A DNA stretch of 64,000 nucleotides from Piezodorus guildinii (GCA_023052935.1 CM041292.1:169019400-169083399); one strand, 5' to 3'; shown: positions 10,900 through 22,239, numbered from the stretch's first letter. Notes: generated from the sequence alone by a model not told the origin. Program-made: numbers and translations.

Positions 10900-10956
10900 A
10901 CTGCAGCAGTTGAAGAGTTCCTCACGTCACCAATACCACTATCCTTACCACCTAAA
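10852..10956 (+). mobile_element. Inverted 5' segment of the Jockey-B insertion
   Basis: The plus strand encodes TPHPELNPTH and EEFLTSPIPL running into LSLPPKE. This is the region that in Jockey-A (FNPHPDIHNP to LPPKAFHP) lies immediately N-terminal to the RT block. It therefore belongs to the same element in reverse orientation. Nineteen bases (CTATCCTTACCACCTAAAG) occur both at its end (10939-10957) and, in reverse complement, at 10833-10851. Confidence 0.88.
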
Positions 10957-10964
10957 GAAATAAA

Positions 10965-11261
10965 ATTAAGTCATCATTATGATTGATGGAATAATTATTT
11001 TTCAAACAAAAACAATTTAAACAAATGTTTCTTACTTCGATAATTTATAAAATAACATTATTTAGTTATTATAATTCTGAATTATGATTATATAATACGG
11101 TTTACTCTTTACTCAAATTATAGTAGGTTTAAAATGGTTTGAAATTTAAGGTGATAGGATAAAGAATATGACAATGGGCTAGTTACCGATCCATGAAAAA
11201 CGCCAGAGTTAAACACACAAATTTACGCTCTTACTTTAAATATTTCCTATTTGTTCTTTTT

Positions 11262-11298
<37 letters not shown>

Positions 11299-11926
11299 CC
11301 TTTTTAGTTTTTTATTATTTTACACACGAGTTTTTTTTTATATTTGTTTTTAATCGTTTATCATATTTCTTTCCTGTATTTGCGAATAATTTCGATAAAT
11401 CATTTAGGTGTTGAAAAGTGGGAGTGAAATAATGTTTGCTCATCTCTGGGATATATAATCTGTGTATGTGGGGATTCCCATACAGTCCCATACACAACTC
11501 GATAATATATGTCATATTATGTTCTCTATACCCTAGGGCTGTTTGATTAGGTAACATAGGATACGAATACAATGCACCATCTATTATAGTTTCTTGAATG
11601 GATATTAACTATCATACGTATAAAACACCATTTAACAGAGTAATATATCAATATTTTCACAGTCCATCACCATATTATCCTTTTCCTTTTTTGTTATGCT
11701 TGTATTTAATTAATGCATCAATAAAAAGTGGGTTTTTTACAATAAACTAAAGTGCTATTGATTTAAGGTGTTGGGTAGTAACATAATTTTGTACCGTTTT
11801 TCAATATTTCAATTTAATCCTCTCTGTACTTATATAATCATGTTTACTTGGACAATGTTTACATAAAAATATATACTTATATTAGTTAAGGTGCTATTAG
11901 GCATCAGTTACTACCAAGATCCCTTT
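10965..11926. other. AT-rich stretch with a (TA)n tract
   Basis: A (TA)14 tract lies at 11267-11294. The overlapping opposed frames at 11193-11414 and 11315-11572 are low-complexity and have no recognisable motif. I see no gene. Confidence 0.55.
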
Positions 11927-12420
11927 TCTTTAATTAGCATTTTGCTTGCTCAAGATGGAAGTGGAAAAAATTCACTTTCTTCATTAAATGATTCTTTTCT
12001 TGAGTGCTGCCAATGGGTTATTTCTCCTTACGATTTTTTCATGTATTTTATCATTAATCTGCATATTTACTCGTTGAATTATACTATAGAGTTGTAAATA
12101 ACTATAAAAATATTTTTATAAAATCATTCTTTTATTTCGGAAAAATAAAATCCGCTGCATAGTCAAATAACAATATTTGACGTGTTATGTAATGTGCGTT
12201 GACGCCTTAGGATAAAGTAACTAATGCGCAAAGCACTTGGTTCGTCCTTCAACTGTTCGGGGTGGACGGAATTAAATTACCTGAAAGATGGCAACACGTA
12301 TTAGCTCGTAATAGGTCATTATAATTGATTAAAATTATTTACAAGAATCTAATTTTTTTATTGAAATCACCAGTAAAAAACAGAACAAACTTATTTTACA
12401 ACAAAATAATAAGAAACAAT
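11927..12420 (+). repeat. Dispersed repeat copy 2 containing a captured Jockey 3' end
   Basis: This is the direct-orientation partner of 2046-2570. It shares GCATTTTGCTTG, the GTGGAAAAAATTCACTTTC segment, the CCAATGGG Jockey-like motif, the TCCGCTGCA segment, GACGCCTTAGGA and the ATTGAAATCACCAGTAAAAA end. Confidence 0.6.
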
Positions 12421-12451
12421 CAGAATATTTACAGCAATTTTGTATTATTAA

Positions 12452-13020
12452 TTTTTTGAGGTATACGACAATTTATTTCGATATGGACAATAGTAATAAT
12501 GTTCTAAGAACACGTTTATACGATATTTAAAGAAAAAGAAATACAAAGTAAAATGACATTATGATATAAAAAATAAAATATATATATAATAACAGAAAAA
12601 AATATAAATAAAAAATACATAGTTTGCTATTTAATGCTCATTAATTAATACATACTTACTGATTCACAATATTCTGGAGGAACACTGGACTGGGCTAATA
12701 CTCCTGCTTCTGCATATAAGGGATCCCAGCGCCTCTCTCACAGCCGCGTCACTGGTGAGTGTGATAGCCACAAACGGAAGAGGAGAATTTCCCCAGTCCC
12801 GGAATTCAATTACAAATATTTAAAAAATATCTCGGTGTCACTGCCGTTTTAATCTTAGACTCCTCTAACACAAACCTCCGGTTATGGGTGTGCATGAAGC
12901 TGGATATTGATAGTGCGAGAGGATTAGAGTGATGAAACTTGAATGGAACTTGGAAGAAATAAGGTCTAAAATTAATGAAATATTAGTGGTGTGGGGTAGA
13001 GTTGATGATATGGTGAGGGC
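12452..13020 (-). mobile_element. Jockey-B fragment, 3' half, interrupted by R1
   Basis: It matches the 3' UTR and C-terminal coding region of Jockey-B, including the GGATCCCAGCGCCTCT segment of the UTR and the antisense of the HDLNIP-like block. Many substitutions and small gaps leave no frame. It breaks at 13020, where GATATGGTGAGGGC (13007-13020) is the left target duplication of the R1 insertion, and resumes at 16154. Confidence 0.85.
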
Positions 13021-13032
13021 AGCTATAGGAAC

Positions 13033-15765
13033 GTGATAGTCTGCTCCGACACCAATTCCTGGAGCACGGCCTGGGGTTCAGTTCGCACAGACGCAAGAGG
13101 AAGGACGGTAGAGGAGACCGTGGCGAGGTGTCAGCTCGTAGTAGTGAACGAGCCCTCTGGCCCCACATTTGTAGGAGCACGTGGCCAGAGCTGGATCGAT
13201 GTGACACTCGCCACGGCTACCATGGCGAGACGCATAGCGGACTGGACCCTACGGTCTGATACGAGCTCCGACCACCGGGTCATTGCCTTCAGTGTGGTTC
13301 AGGAGGAAGGCGAAGCCCTACCTGTAGAAAAGGGCTACGTGACCCGTACGGCGGACTGGAGGGCATTCTCCAGTGAGCTGGAGGGGATATTGGCAGCCAA
13401 CGAATGGGAAGAAATGGCGCCGTTGGAAGGTGAAACAACTATAGACCGCAGAGTGGCGGTACTGACGGGCGCCATTACAGATGCGGCCAATATCGCCCTC
13501 CGACGCCGAAGAGCGAGAGCGCGTCCGGTCCCATGGTGGACGCCTGCCCTGACGGAACTCAAGAAGGACTATTACAGGGCCAGGCGTAGGTACCAGGAGT
13601 GCAGGAACGAGGAGAGGAGGCCTGCACTCAGAGAAGAATCCAAGCATAGGTATTTGTATACCGAAACGGCGTGCGTCACCAGAAGAAGAGGTCCTGGGAC
13701 GAGTTTATCGTGGAAGAATCGGAGAAGAATCCCTGGGGTATCCCTTACAGGGTGGCACTGGGCAAAGTGAAGCCGCTTACAACGATGGCGGCTATTAGAG
13801 TAGGAGATGCCCGGGCAACCACCCTGGAGGAGGCCGCCACGATGTACATTGAGTATACATACCCCAGGGATGATCCGTCCCAGGATACTGAATATGACCA
13901 GATGGTTAGACGCACCACGGTGTACCCACCTGGTACCGACCTGTGTCCACCATGGGACATATGGGACCTTCGTCTTGCCGTGGATAGGCAGAGGACCGGG
14001 AGAGCTCCAGGACTCGACTCGATCGACGCCGCAATCCTCAAGAACAGTGTCCCCCTCATTGAGGAGGAGCTCTTGGGTATTCTCAATGAGTGCCTGGACC
14101 AGGGACACTTCCCAAGCAAGTGGAGGATTGCGGATTTGAGACTGCTCTACAAGGGAGGAGGTAAGGATAAGGAGATGCCAAAAGCATACAGGCCCATATG
14201 CCTCCTCCCTGTGATTAGTAAGGTCCTGGAGCACATGATCGTGACAAGCCTAAGACCAGTCCTCGCTGCTGCGAGCCATCCACGGCAGTTCGGCTCGACC
14301 CGTGGCAAGGGAACCACTGATGCGCTGCTGAGAGTGCGCAGGGACGTGGAAGAGAGGGCGGAGGAGTACGTAATGCTGCTGCTCTTCGATATATCCTCCG
14401 CCTTCGATAGCGTGTGGTGGCCCTGCGTTCTCCAGCGGCTGCAACAGTTCGACACCCCCAGCAACCTGTACTCCCTCGTCAGTAGCTACCTCAGCGAAAG
14501 GAGAGTCAAGATCAGAGGTAGCTACTACGAGGTCGAGAAGGAAATTGGTATTTGATCAGTTGCTGGGGGATCTAGAGGAGAGAGGGTTCCCTGCCACGGC
14601 CTATGTGGACGACCTGGCAGTCATCGTGGCCGCGAACAGCAGAGCCAGGCTGAAGACACAAGCCGAGACGTGCGCCAGTCTCGTTGCCGATTGGTGTGTG
14701 AGGCGGAAGTTGAGTATGGCCGCATCAAAGACCCAGGCCATACTCCTTAGAGGCTCCACGGACAGGGCCCACCCTATCAATCTGGATATTGAAGGCGAAA
14801 GGGTAAGACCGGGTGAGGAGGTGACATACCTAGGAGTAAAGTTCAAGAAAGCATTTGATGTCACCCCTCACCTGGTGTACTTGAGGGATAGGGTGACCCT
14901 GTCACTAAACGGATTAAGCAGGATTGGGGGTGCATTCTGGGGCCTCAGGTATCCTGCTACGATGACCATTTACAAAGGCGTGGTCCTGGGTATCCTGAGG
15001 TATGCATCCCCGGCGTGGAGCAGCAGCCTCACGCGGCAACAGAAGAGGAGACTGGCCACCATACAGAGACTGGCTCTGCTGCGGGTCACGAGGGCGTATA
15101 GAACGGTGTCGCATGAAGCGGTGCAGGTGCTGGCCGGAGCGATGCCCCTGGACCTTATACTAAAGGAAGATTTAATAAAGCACAATGTGAAGAGGCAGGG
15201 GCTAGACGCGCTTCCGGCGGGACTCCGGGAGAGGATCGGCGAGACCCCTAACAGATGGAAGAGAATCCTGAGGGAGGACTCCATTGAAGAGTGGAACGGG
15301 CGGTGGGTGGCAAGTGAGAAGGGCTCCACGCTGAGAAAGTTCTTCCCCACCGTCCAGTCAAGATTAAAGGCCACATGGGTCCTCCCGGACTACTGGCTCT
15401 CGCAGATCCTCACAGGACATGGTGGGTTCCGGGGAAAGCTGCAAAAGCATGGGAGAGAGATCGACCCCCGGTGCCCCACCTGCGGAGTCCCTGATACAGC
15501 GGAACACATCATCGTTTCCTGCACCTTGATGGAAGGACACCGTGCCAGGTTGTCAAGGCATACCGGGATCTTCGCCCTCGATGAGACGGACTTCCCCCGC
15601 CTGATGGAGAAGGAGAACTTCTCCTTCTTCAAGGAGTTCATTAACGGGTGGAAGGAGGTGGTCGGACCGACGCACTTCTCCCTTGGCCGACCACCCGACC
15701 TCAACGAGCCACCAGTGGAGCAGCCAGGAGATCGGAGAGAGAGGAGACCGGACGGATGCGGCTGA
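13033..15765 (+). pseudogene. R1-type ORF2 (endonuclease C-terminus, RT, zinc knuckle), broken
   Basis: Part 1 (13033-13670, frame 1) has the end of an APE endonuclease: VCSDTNSWSTAWG, WIDVTLA and the terminal SDHRVI block. A shift near 13670 moves to frame 3 (to about 14550), with GRAPGLDSIDAAIL, YRPICLLPVISKVLE, RQFGSTRGKGT and FDISSAFDSVWW. At about 14545 the sequence jumps from the strand preceding the PQGS block straight to LVFDQLL, so about 15 codons including the PQGS motif are missing, and the frame returns to 1. The rest (14545-15765) has YVDDLAVIV, the thumb, and a CPTCGVPDTAEHIIVSC zinc knuckle (CX2C...HX4C) typical of R1 C-termini. Codons are far more GC-rich than any neighbour. 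The copy cannot make an active enzyme. Confidence 0.9.
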
Positions 15766-15829
15766 CCAGGAAGGCTGGACGGTATCCGGACGGATGGAGA
15801 TAGCCAGGTGGCTGGCCCAAATAGGATAA

Positions 15830-15931
15830 GGTGCAACCCCACCAGTAAAGTGCGCAACCGCGTACTGGGTTGCACCACAGTAGCAGCTAAGGTGCAGCTC
15901 TAAGGTGCACACTTGTGTACCGGGCTGCACC
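15830..15931 (+). other. Two tandem stem-loops in the R1 3' UTR
   Basis: GGTGCAACCC (15830-15839) pairs with GGGTTGCACC (15867-15876). GGTGCAGCTC (15891-15900) pairs with GGGCTGCACC (15922-15931) with one G-U. Both end in CACAG. The two stems differ at positions that change together, so pairing is conserved between the units. Confidence 0.75.
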
Positions 15932-16097
15932 ACAGATCCTTATTTATTATTGTTCCAATATTAAAAATCCTAAAAGATTGTAAAATAAGAATATTAAAAA
16001 TAAATTGTTTCTTTCTTGGAAGCAGTGGCATGCGATCACCTACCGCACTACCCCACTGCTTCCTAATCCCGTATGCCAGAAATGGCTAGGAAGGGAG

Positions 16098-16141
<44 letters not shown>

Positions 16142-16153
16142 TATGGTGAGGGC

Positions 16154-16275
16154 CATATTATCTATTTTTCGGAGGATTTTGGATTGAAAAGATTGTTTCG
16201 TCTTGAAAAAAATGGTTGTCCCTTCACAGTTCAAGTCCGTAGGTCCATATAGGTTTCATAATTGTCTTTTATATT
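16154..16275 (-). mobile_element. Jockey-B fragment, continuation beyond the R1 insertion
   Basis: It resumes the Jockey-B copy after the duplicated GATATGGTGAGGGC, with CGGAGGATTTTGGATTG and TTCAAGTCCGTAGGTCCATA, and ends near 16275 by 5' truncation. Confidence 0.85.
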
Positions 16276-18180
16276 ATTTACATTATTATAAAAAATATTT
16301 AGGTACTTAAAATGTAAAATAAAAGCTTCTTTTTTGGCATTTGAAAGTTGATATAAAATGAGATATAATTTAAAATAGAAGAAGTCTGATATTATTTAAA
16401 GAATTCATGGCTTGATATTGTATTTCTATGTCTGAAATTGTATTCTAGTTGGGCCCCCCCCTTGCGATTATAAAAGTTTTCACAATCGATGAGTTCTTTT
16501 GTTTGTCTTGTTTGGAAGATTGGACTCTTTGAAAGCCTGTTGACAAAAAGGAGGAAATGTTGTCTTCTAAAGTAAAAATCAAATCAAATGTATTACTATA
16601 AGTTATTAAAAAAGATGTGATAGAAACAAAAAAATATATAAAAATAAATTATTATGACAAAACATAAGTATTAAAAAAAATAGTAAAAGCTGTAAAAATC
16701 TAGCCGCCGCACACAGTGGACAATATGACCGATTTAGGTGGACAGAATTCTGAAACTTGTCTATATTTAACCTTTGGGGTCCCATATTACGGAAACAAAT
16801 ATTAAAAAAATAATAAGAAAAAATCATAAAAAACTAATTAATTTTTTGACACAATTAGCGAGCGCGCCGTGGTCAAACATAAAATTTATTTGCTAAAATC
16901 TAAAACTCCCCTATATTTTACGTTTGAAGTCCCAGAATACGGGAAAACAATACAAAAAATCTAATTATGACTCGGAGTTTGCTAAAATCTGCTAATAGAT
17001 GTATTTTATATGGTTTAGGAAATTCTTGAAATTATAGATTGTAAAATTTTTGGTTCGCAGTGTTATGTCTGAAAAAAATTATGTATCACCCAAAAAGCAA
17101 AAATTCTTTGTAATATCTAAAGACTAGAAGGATTTTTAAAACAAATCCATTGGGGTAACTTGGGGGTTATATAGTTTTTCGTTATTGAATAAGGGCGTAC
17201 ATTTACAGATTGCTAAATCAACTCTACAGATGAGATTGCAATTTATATTCAATAACGAGTTTGTAAATATAATGTCTTACCTGTCTTAGCAATACCCATT
17301 GTTAAATAAAAGCAAAAATACTTTGCTATAAATACACCTTAAACAGATAAATGACCATCGAATAAAAATAATCCTACTGTTGTTGGTTATTAGGCACTTG
17401 TGTGAACAGGAATGATTCATTCATTTAATATTCATTTCTAAACTCGGTATCGTGGGAAATATTAGTATTGATGGTCTTGCCAACTAATAATAAAAAGGCT
17501 GAAGCACTGGAGAATTCCAAACTTTACTTGACTTTCCACCTAAATTGGTGATTTAGCCCACTGAGCGCCGTAATATAATCAATTAAGGACATATCCATAC
17601 CGGAAAAGATATGAAGTGATTTTCTAAATAATAATTCATTCAGGTAGGTTTTTTTTTTTTCTATCCAACGGTATACAGTATTTGTTAAAAATAAACCCAT
17701 GTTTTAAAACCATCAGTTTTCGAGGACATTATTTTGGCTTAAATTGTTTATTTAATAAAATGCTCTTTCTTATCTGACTTATTTTTTTTAATTTTATACA
17801 AAATACAATGACTCGCAAGTGTGTGAAATTTTTTACTACATTTAAAGGTATTTAATGTCACATAAATAAAAGATAATGAAATAATTATGTCTCACTCAAG
17901 TGCATGTTATAAGTTCCATCATGTTTGCTAGAATATGCTGCAAATTAAAAAAAAAAAAAGGTTTATTGGAGACCACCAGAAACTTAACTTAAGCTCTTAC
18001 TGGGTCCTCTTACTGCGTTCAGTTAATCAGTTTAAATTGAATTTGTAACAACTTTAAAATATATTTATTGCATAATGTTGTATTTTAAATTCAAGTATAA
18101 AATACAATTGTTACTTGAATTAATAGGAAGCTGAATTTTTAAAAAAAAATAGCATTCCATTTATGAAAATTTATAACCAT
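16276..18180. other. AT-rich stretch with a degenerate tandem repeat
   Basis: No gene is recognisable. Two diverged units with a period of about 152 bases lie at 16700-17000. Homopolymer and (A)n runs are frequent. Confidence 0.5.
16700..17000 (+). repeat. Degenerate tandem repeat, about 152-bp period
   Basis: CTATATTTAACCTTTGGGGT at 16759 and CCTATATTTTACGTTTGAAG at 16910 start parallel stretches that share CCCA..ATACGG and a following A-rich part. Both are preceded by a GC-richer GCCG/GCGC segment. Confidence 0.5.
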
Positions 18181-18188
18181 ATTAAATC

Positions 18189-18295
<107 letters not shown>

Positions 18296-18594
18296 AATGA
18301 TTACACAATATAAATTGGGTAATAAAAGAAATACTATTTGATAACTATTCGAGAACCAGAGCACATCTTATTATTAATCGCTTAGAAGGGTTATCAGGAA
18401 TACGTAGGGATGACAGGTAACTAATCCACGTAATTCACACTTAAGTAGGGAGAGAGAGAGAGAAATGCTTTATTTTATCAAAATTACAATAAAACTTAGG
18501 TATGTATATGTAGGCTATCCAGTTAGGTCTGCTACAAATAGAACATAAATGTTATTTTAGATTTTATTTGTATCCTCACATATGGCAAACGTTC

Positions 18595-19080
18595 AAAACT
18601 TCCAGTATATTAGATAAGACTCATTTACATCACTATTATCAGACCTATTTGGACATATGGAATCGAGCTTTGGGGCTCTACGAAACCATCTAATTCCTCT
18701 CGCATCCAGTCCTTACAATCCAAAATCCTTCGCAAAATCCTGAATACCCTTTATTTGTCACAAATCAAATCCTCTATAATGACCTTAACATCCCATTTCT
18801 TGCAGACATAGCCCGTGATAGATACTCCTCTTTTCATTCTAGACTCCCTGCCCATACAAACTCACTTGTCCGTAATTTATCATCCTTAGATATCTCTGAT
18901 AACCCTCGAATCGAAATCGACTGAAAAGAAAGTGGCCTCGGGACCTACTGCCTTAAAATAGTAAGTGAAGTGCTACTACTTGGTAGTTCTTTCTCATGAC
19001 TTTTTATTTTCAATCAACATATTTACTTATTGTGTTCTTTAATAAAGTTTTAAATTACTATAAATAAATTTTAAAAAAAA
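18595..19080 (+). mobile_element. Jockey-A-like 3' fragment
   Basis: The plus strand reads as the C-terminus of a Jockey ORF2 (RPIWTYGIELWGSTKPSN, LQSKILRKILN, then KWPRDLLP) with indels. A 3' UTR and a short A tail at 19073-19080 follow. It is 5'-truncated and has frameshifts near 18755 and 18910. Confidence 0.8.
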
Positions 19081-19104
19081 TTGATTTGTGATAAAATAAA
19101 AAAT

Positions 19105-19200
19105 AGTTAGGTTCTGGAATTGTAGACATTGGACGCGGAAGGAAACTAGGTGGTTTAGTAGAGCCCGAAAGCTCTATTCCACATGTCTAAATATTAGAAA
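19105..19200 (-). mobile_element. Short inverted Jockey-A-like fragment
   Basis: The segment with GGTGGTTTAGTAGAGCCCGA and AGCTCTATTCCACATGTC is antisense to the WTYGVELWGSTKPS region. It lies head-to-tail in opposite orientation 25 bases after the end of the preceding fragment. Confidence 0.6.
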
Positions 19201-19314
19201 CATAAATAAGACAGACATAAATTAAAGACTGGTAGTTATATTAACTTTTTTTTCTGTTTGGTATTTTAAATATAGAATGATGTGAAGTGTATAAGTTGTC
19301 TTCTGTGAAGTGGA

Positions 19315-19505
19315 TAGCATAGTCTGGGATATTTAAAGGAAGTAAAAATCCTTGGAATTGCCATACATTGGAGGAGACGTAAAGTGGTAGTTCCAAGCCA
19401 GTGCGAAGTCAGGTATTCCTAATTACTCAGGTCCCTATCCTAATTAAACCTGGATAGGCACAATTTAAGACTCCCGCTTTAGAATCTTCGGAATACTCCA
19501 CCAGA
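19315..19505 (+). repeat. SINE-2, diverged copy
   Basis: It aligns with 59783-60012 over GTAAAAATCCTTGG, GGTAGTTCCAAGCCAGTGCG, GTCAGGTATTC, TCCCTATCCTAATTAAACCT and GGATAGGCACAATTT. The 3' quarter and tail are degraded. Confidence 0.65.
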
Positions 19506-20851
19506 ATGAGTGACTAAAAGGAATAAACAATCATTTATTAATCTTAATAAATTTTGTTGTACATATCCTACGCTAAGTTGATAAAGGCGAATTTTATTTT
19601 TGCTCTGTTTAAATTGCAAATCGCTTATTTTTTTCCCCGAAAATTTAGTGTATGATGAAGTGACCCTACGGATGGAAAACGCACCAGGAACCTGACGGCT
19701 ATCGAAGCAGATTTCTGCTTGTGTAGCAAGAAAGAAATATCAGTTTAGAAGGATCTGAGCTTTTAGAGTTGAACCGGAAGAAGCGGCTTTGCTGGTCAAA
19801 AAAATATCCACACAGTGGGCCCCAGTAATCTCTTGGAATGAATGCTTTGAAGTTAGGATACAAATCTATATATTTGAATACGATTGAAAAAGCTTTATTT
19901 ATTTTGGGGGCTAGAAAAAAAAAAAAGCATTCAATGAGGACTTATTATCCCATTCCACTAATCAATTAAATTTTATTATAAAGGTAGTAACATGAAAACT
20001 AATACACTTATTCCACCCTATTATCTTTTCTTATCATTGATAAATATTATTATTTTAATAAATGAAAAAATACAATTAAGATATACAATATGTCTAGCCA
20101 AAATACCAAGAGATCAAAATTAATTTATACTTAAATTGATATAAGAAACAAAAAAATCTAATTATGAATTTCTTCCATAGTTTGCATATGCTCATTTTTG
20201 TTATTGTGAAATATACATGAAAGATAGATACTTAACTATTTTAAATAAAAAATTCAGGCTTCTTTTGAGAAAAAAGTTTTTAATAATCGGTTTTATACAA
20301 GACTATTTAAAGAAAGAGAAGAAAACCTACATGATATTAAGGCAAAACTTTTATGCATTAATATAACGAGTTTATCCAAAATCCTTCGTTTCAGATATTG
20401 TTTAAAAATTGTGGTATAAAGTGGCTCATTCTTATTAAAATAGAAAATAGTTTTATATTCTGGGACAGAGTCCCATAAGAAGATCTCATACCTGCAATGA
20501 AGTTACACAATATGTTTAGCCAAAATACCAAGTGATTACAATCAATTTTAATTAACATTGATATAAGAAAAAAAGAAAGTATGCCGCGGATAAAAAATAA
20601 AACAAGAGAGTAAAATAAATAAATAACTTCTGATACATAAATGTGTTTAGCAAAACTAAAAATTAATAAAGTATTAATTAAGTTATTAATTAAGTTAAAT
20701 ATGAATAATATATAATGCATTTTCTTTTATTCAAGTTTCAGAGTTCTAAAATTTGATTTGAAATATTAGAGCATTGTTGTGCCTCTGTTTGGTAAGACTA
20801 ATAATGATAGGAAAGAAGCATGGCGGAGAATTCGTATATATATATATATAT

Positions 20852-20917
<66 letters not shown>

Positions 20918-22239
20918 CAGGAAATATACCTTCTTTTTTTTTTTAAGAGACCCAATAAATCTAAACAAAGATTTATCATTTCTTAAGTAATAATTTAACA
21001 TGTGTGGTTACATGTGGTGATAATCCTTATTTTCCATCAGAAAAATAAAATAAAATAACGAAACACTAAATTTTGTATGTGTAAGGTGAAGGGAAGAAAG
21101 GATACTATTCTCCTACCAGAGACAATATTTTTTCTCAAAAGTTATCCCAATTGATCACACGTCAGTGGGCCATAAATCTTGAGACCCACCTTTTGTGTCT
21201 GGATAAATCCTGAGATTTGACAAGACTCTTGAAGCTGTGTGGGAAAGCCAACATCCACATTCCTTTTACTGCCTTCATTCGCTTCGGAAATGATCATTGA
21301 TTTTTGTTTTATTCTCTTTCTTGGTGTCTATCATCAGTTCTACCAGCTCTTTTCACGACACAAGTTATTACAGTTTCTCCTTCGGGTTCTTTATTACTTG
21401 CTTTCCTTCATAATTCTGTTTTGGACAGGCTAATTTGAGACTTTTCTTGTTTAATTTTGTAAGTTGACCGTTGGTAGATTACAGCCTTAATCAATTATTG
21501 CAATAATTTTAAATATTTTAAAGTTTGTTCCTTCTTTTCGTTTCAGATATTGTTTAAAAAACATAGTATAAAGTTGCTCATTCCGTCAGACGGTGAAGGT
21601 AAAATTTTCTCTACTCTACGGCCCATATACCAATTATCGTAAATATTCATCCGCAGTTTCGAACGTTTTTTTATATAAATTTACCACATACGCACCATAA
21701 GCTTCAAAGATTTTTGCGATTGTTATAGTTCTTACAGTGCATTTCATATGTAGGTAAAATAAAGTAAAAATAAAACAATTATTCATCCTGTGAGAGTACT
21801 AAGCGCCGACTGTTTTTGGCTCCCTTTGCGTGAACAAGATACTAAATCAAAATCTGAAGTCTTGAACTTATTTGTGAGAGGAGGTATTTTCGTTTCGTCT
21901 GATGGCTTTGGGAAAACTTTTAGAATATATCATTCCGAGTATGAGAGCCCTCAAAACACATCCTTTTCATTTTAGTCATGGGGGTATTGATAACTGTCGG
22001 ACATTATCTATGTTGAAAACTTGTTTACACATCCAACTGTTCACTTTAGCTATGTAATAATGTATCGTTCTTTATTCTTTTTCTGCCTCAATAGTTCCAA
22101 TTTTTTCATAAAAATGATACATCTATAAAAAAATCTATATAGCTATTATTTATTTTTATTGTCTTTATATTGAAAGGAATAAGTCTGAAACTAGGTTCAC
22201 TTACAATATAATATTATCAACAATATAATCTGACCACAT
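19506..22239. other. AT-rich stretch without recognised genes
   Basis: It holds a (TA)n tract at 20834-20909, a 70-bp direct repeat (20083-20155 and 20505-20580, sharing AGCCAAAATACCAAG), and a second short pair (TTTCAGATATTGTTTAAAAA at about 20390 and 21542). Frames at 20391-20720, 21239-21433 and 21790-21975 show no known motif. Confidence 0.5.
20834..20909. repeat. (TA)n microsatellite
   Basis: An imperfect (TA) run, broken once by AAA near 20853. The isoleucine/tyrosine frames across it are artefacts. Confidence 0.95.

Larger units (their letters stand above)
8980..10956 (-). mobile_element. 5'-truncated Jockey-B insertion with twin-priming inversion
   Basis: The A tail appears as about 27 T at 8980-9006, followed by a 470-base 3' UTR and the RT frame. 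GAAATAAA flanks the element at 8972-8979 and 10957-10964. The 5' end is not a plain truncation: from about 10852 to 10956 the element sequence runs in the plus orientation and encodes the residues that should lie just upstream of the RT block. The open frame and exact target duplication mark it as one of the younger insertions here. Confidence 0.92.
13021..16139 (+). mobile_element. 5'-truncated R1-clade non-LTR retrotransposon
   Basis: This GC-rich element starts inside its endonuclease domain and ends with about 41 A at 16099-16139. GATATGGTGAGGGC occurs at 13007-13020 and again at 16140-16153, a 14-bp target duplication within the Jockey-B copy. R1-clade elements often insert in 28S rDNA. 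This copy sits instead in another transposon, so its lineage is either not rDNA-specific or this is a stray insertion. Confidence 0.92.

Noticed and set aside
13318..15933. Many long minus-strand frames opposite the R1 element
   Set aside because: They are antisense shadows in GC-rich sequence; the plus strand carries all the conserved endonuclease, RT and zinc-knuckle blocks.
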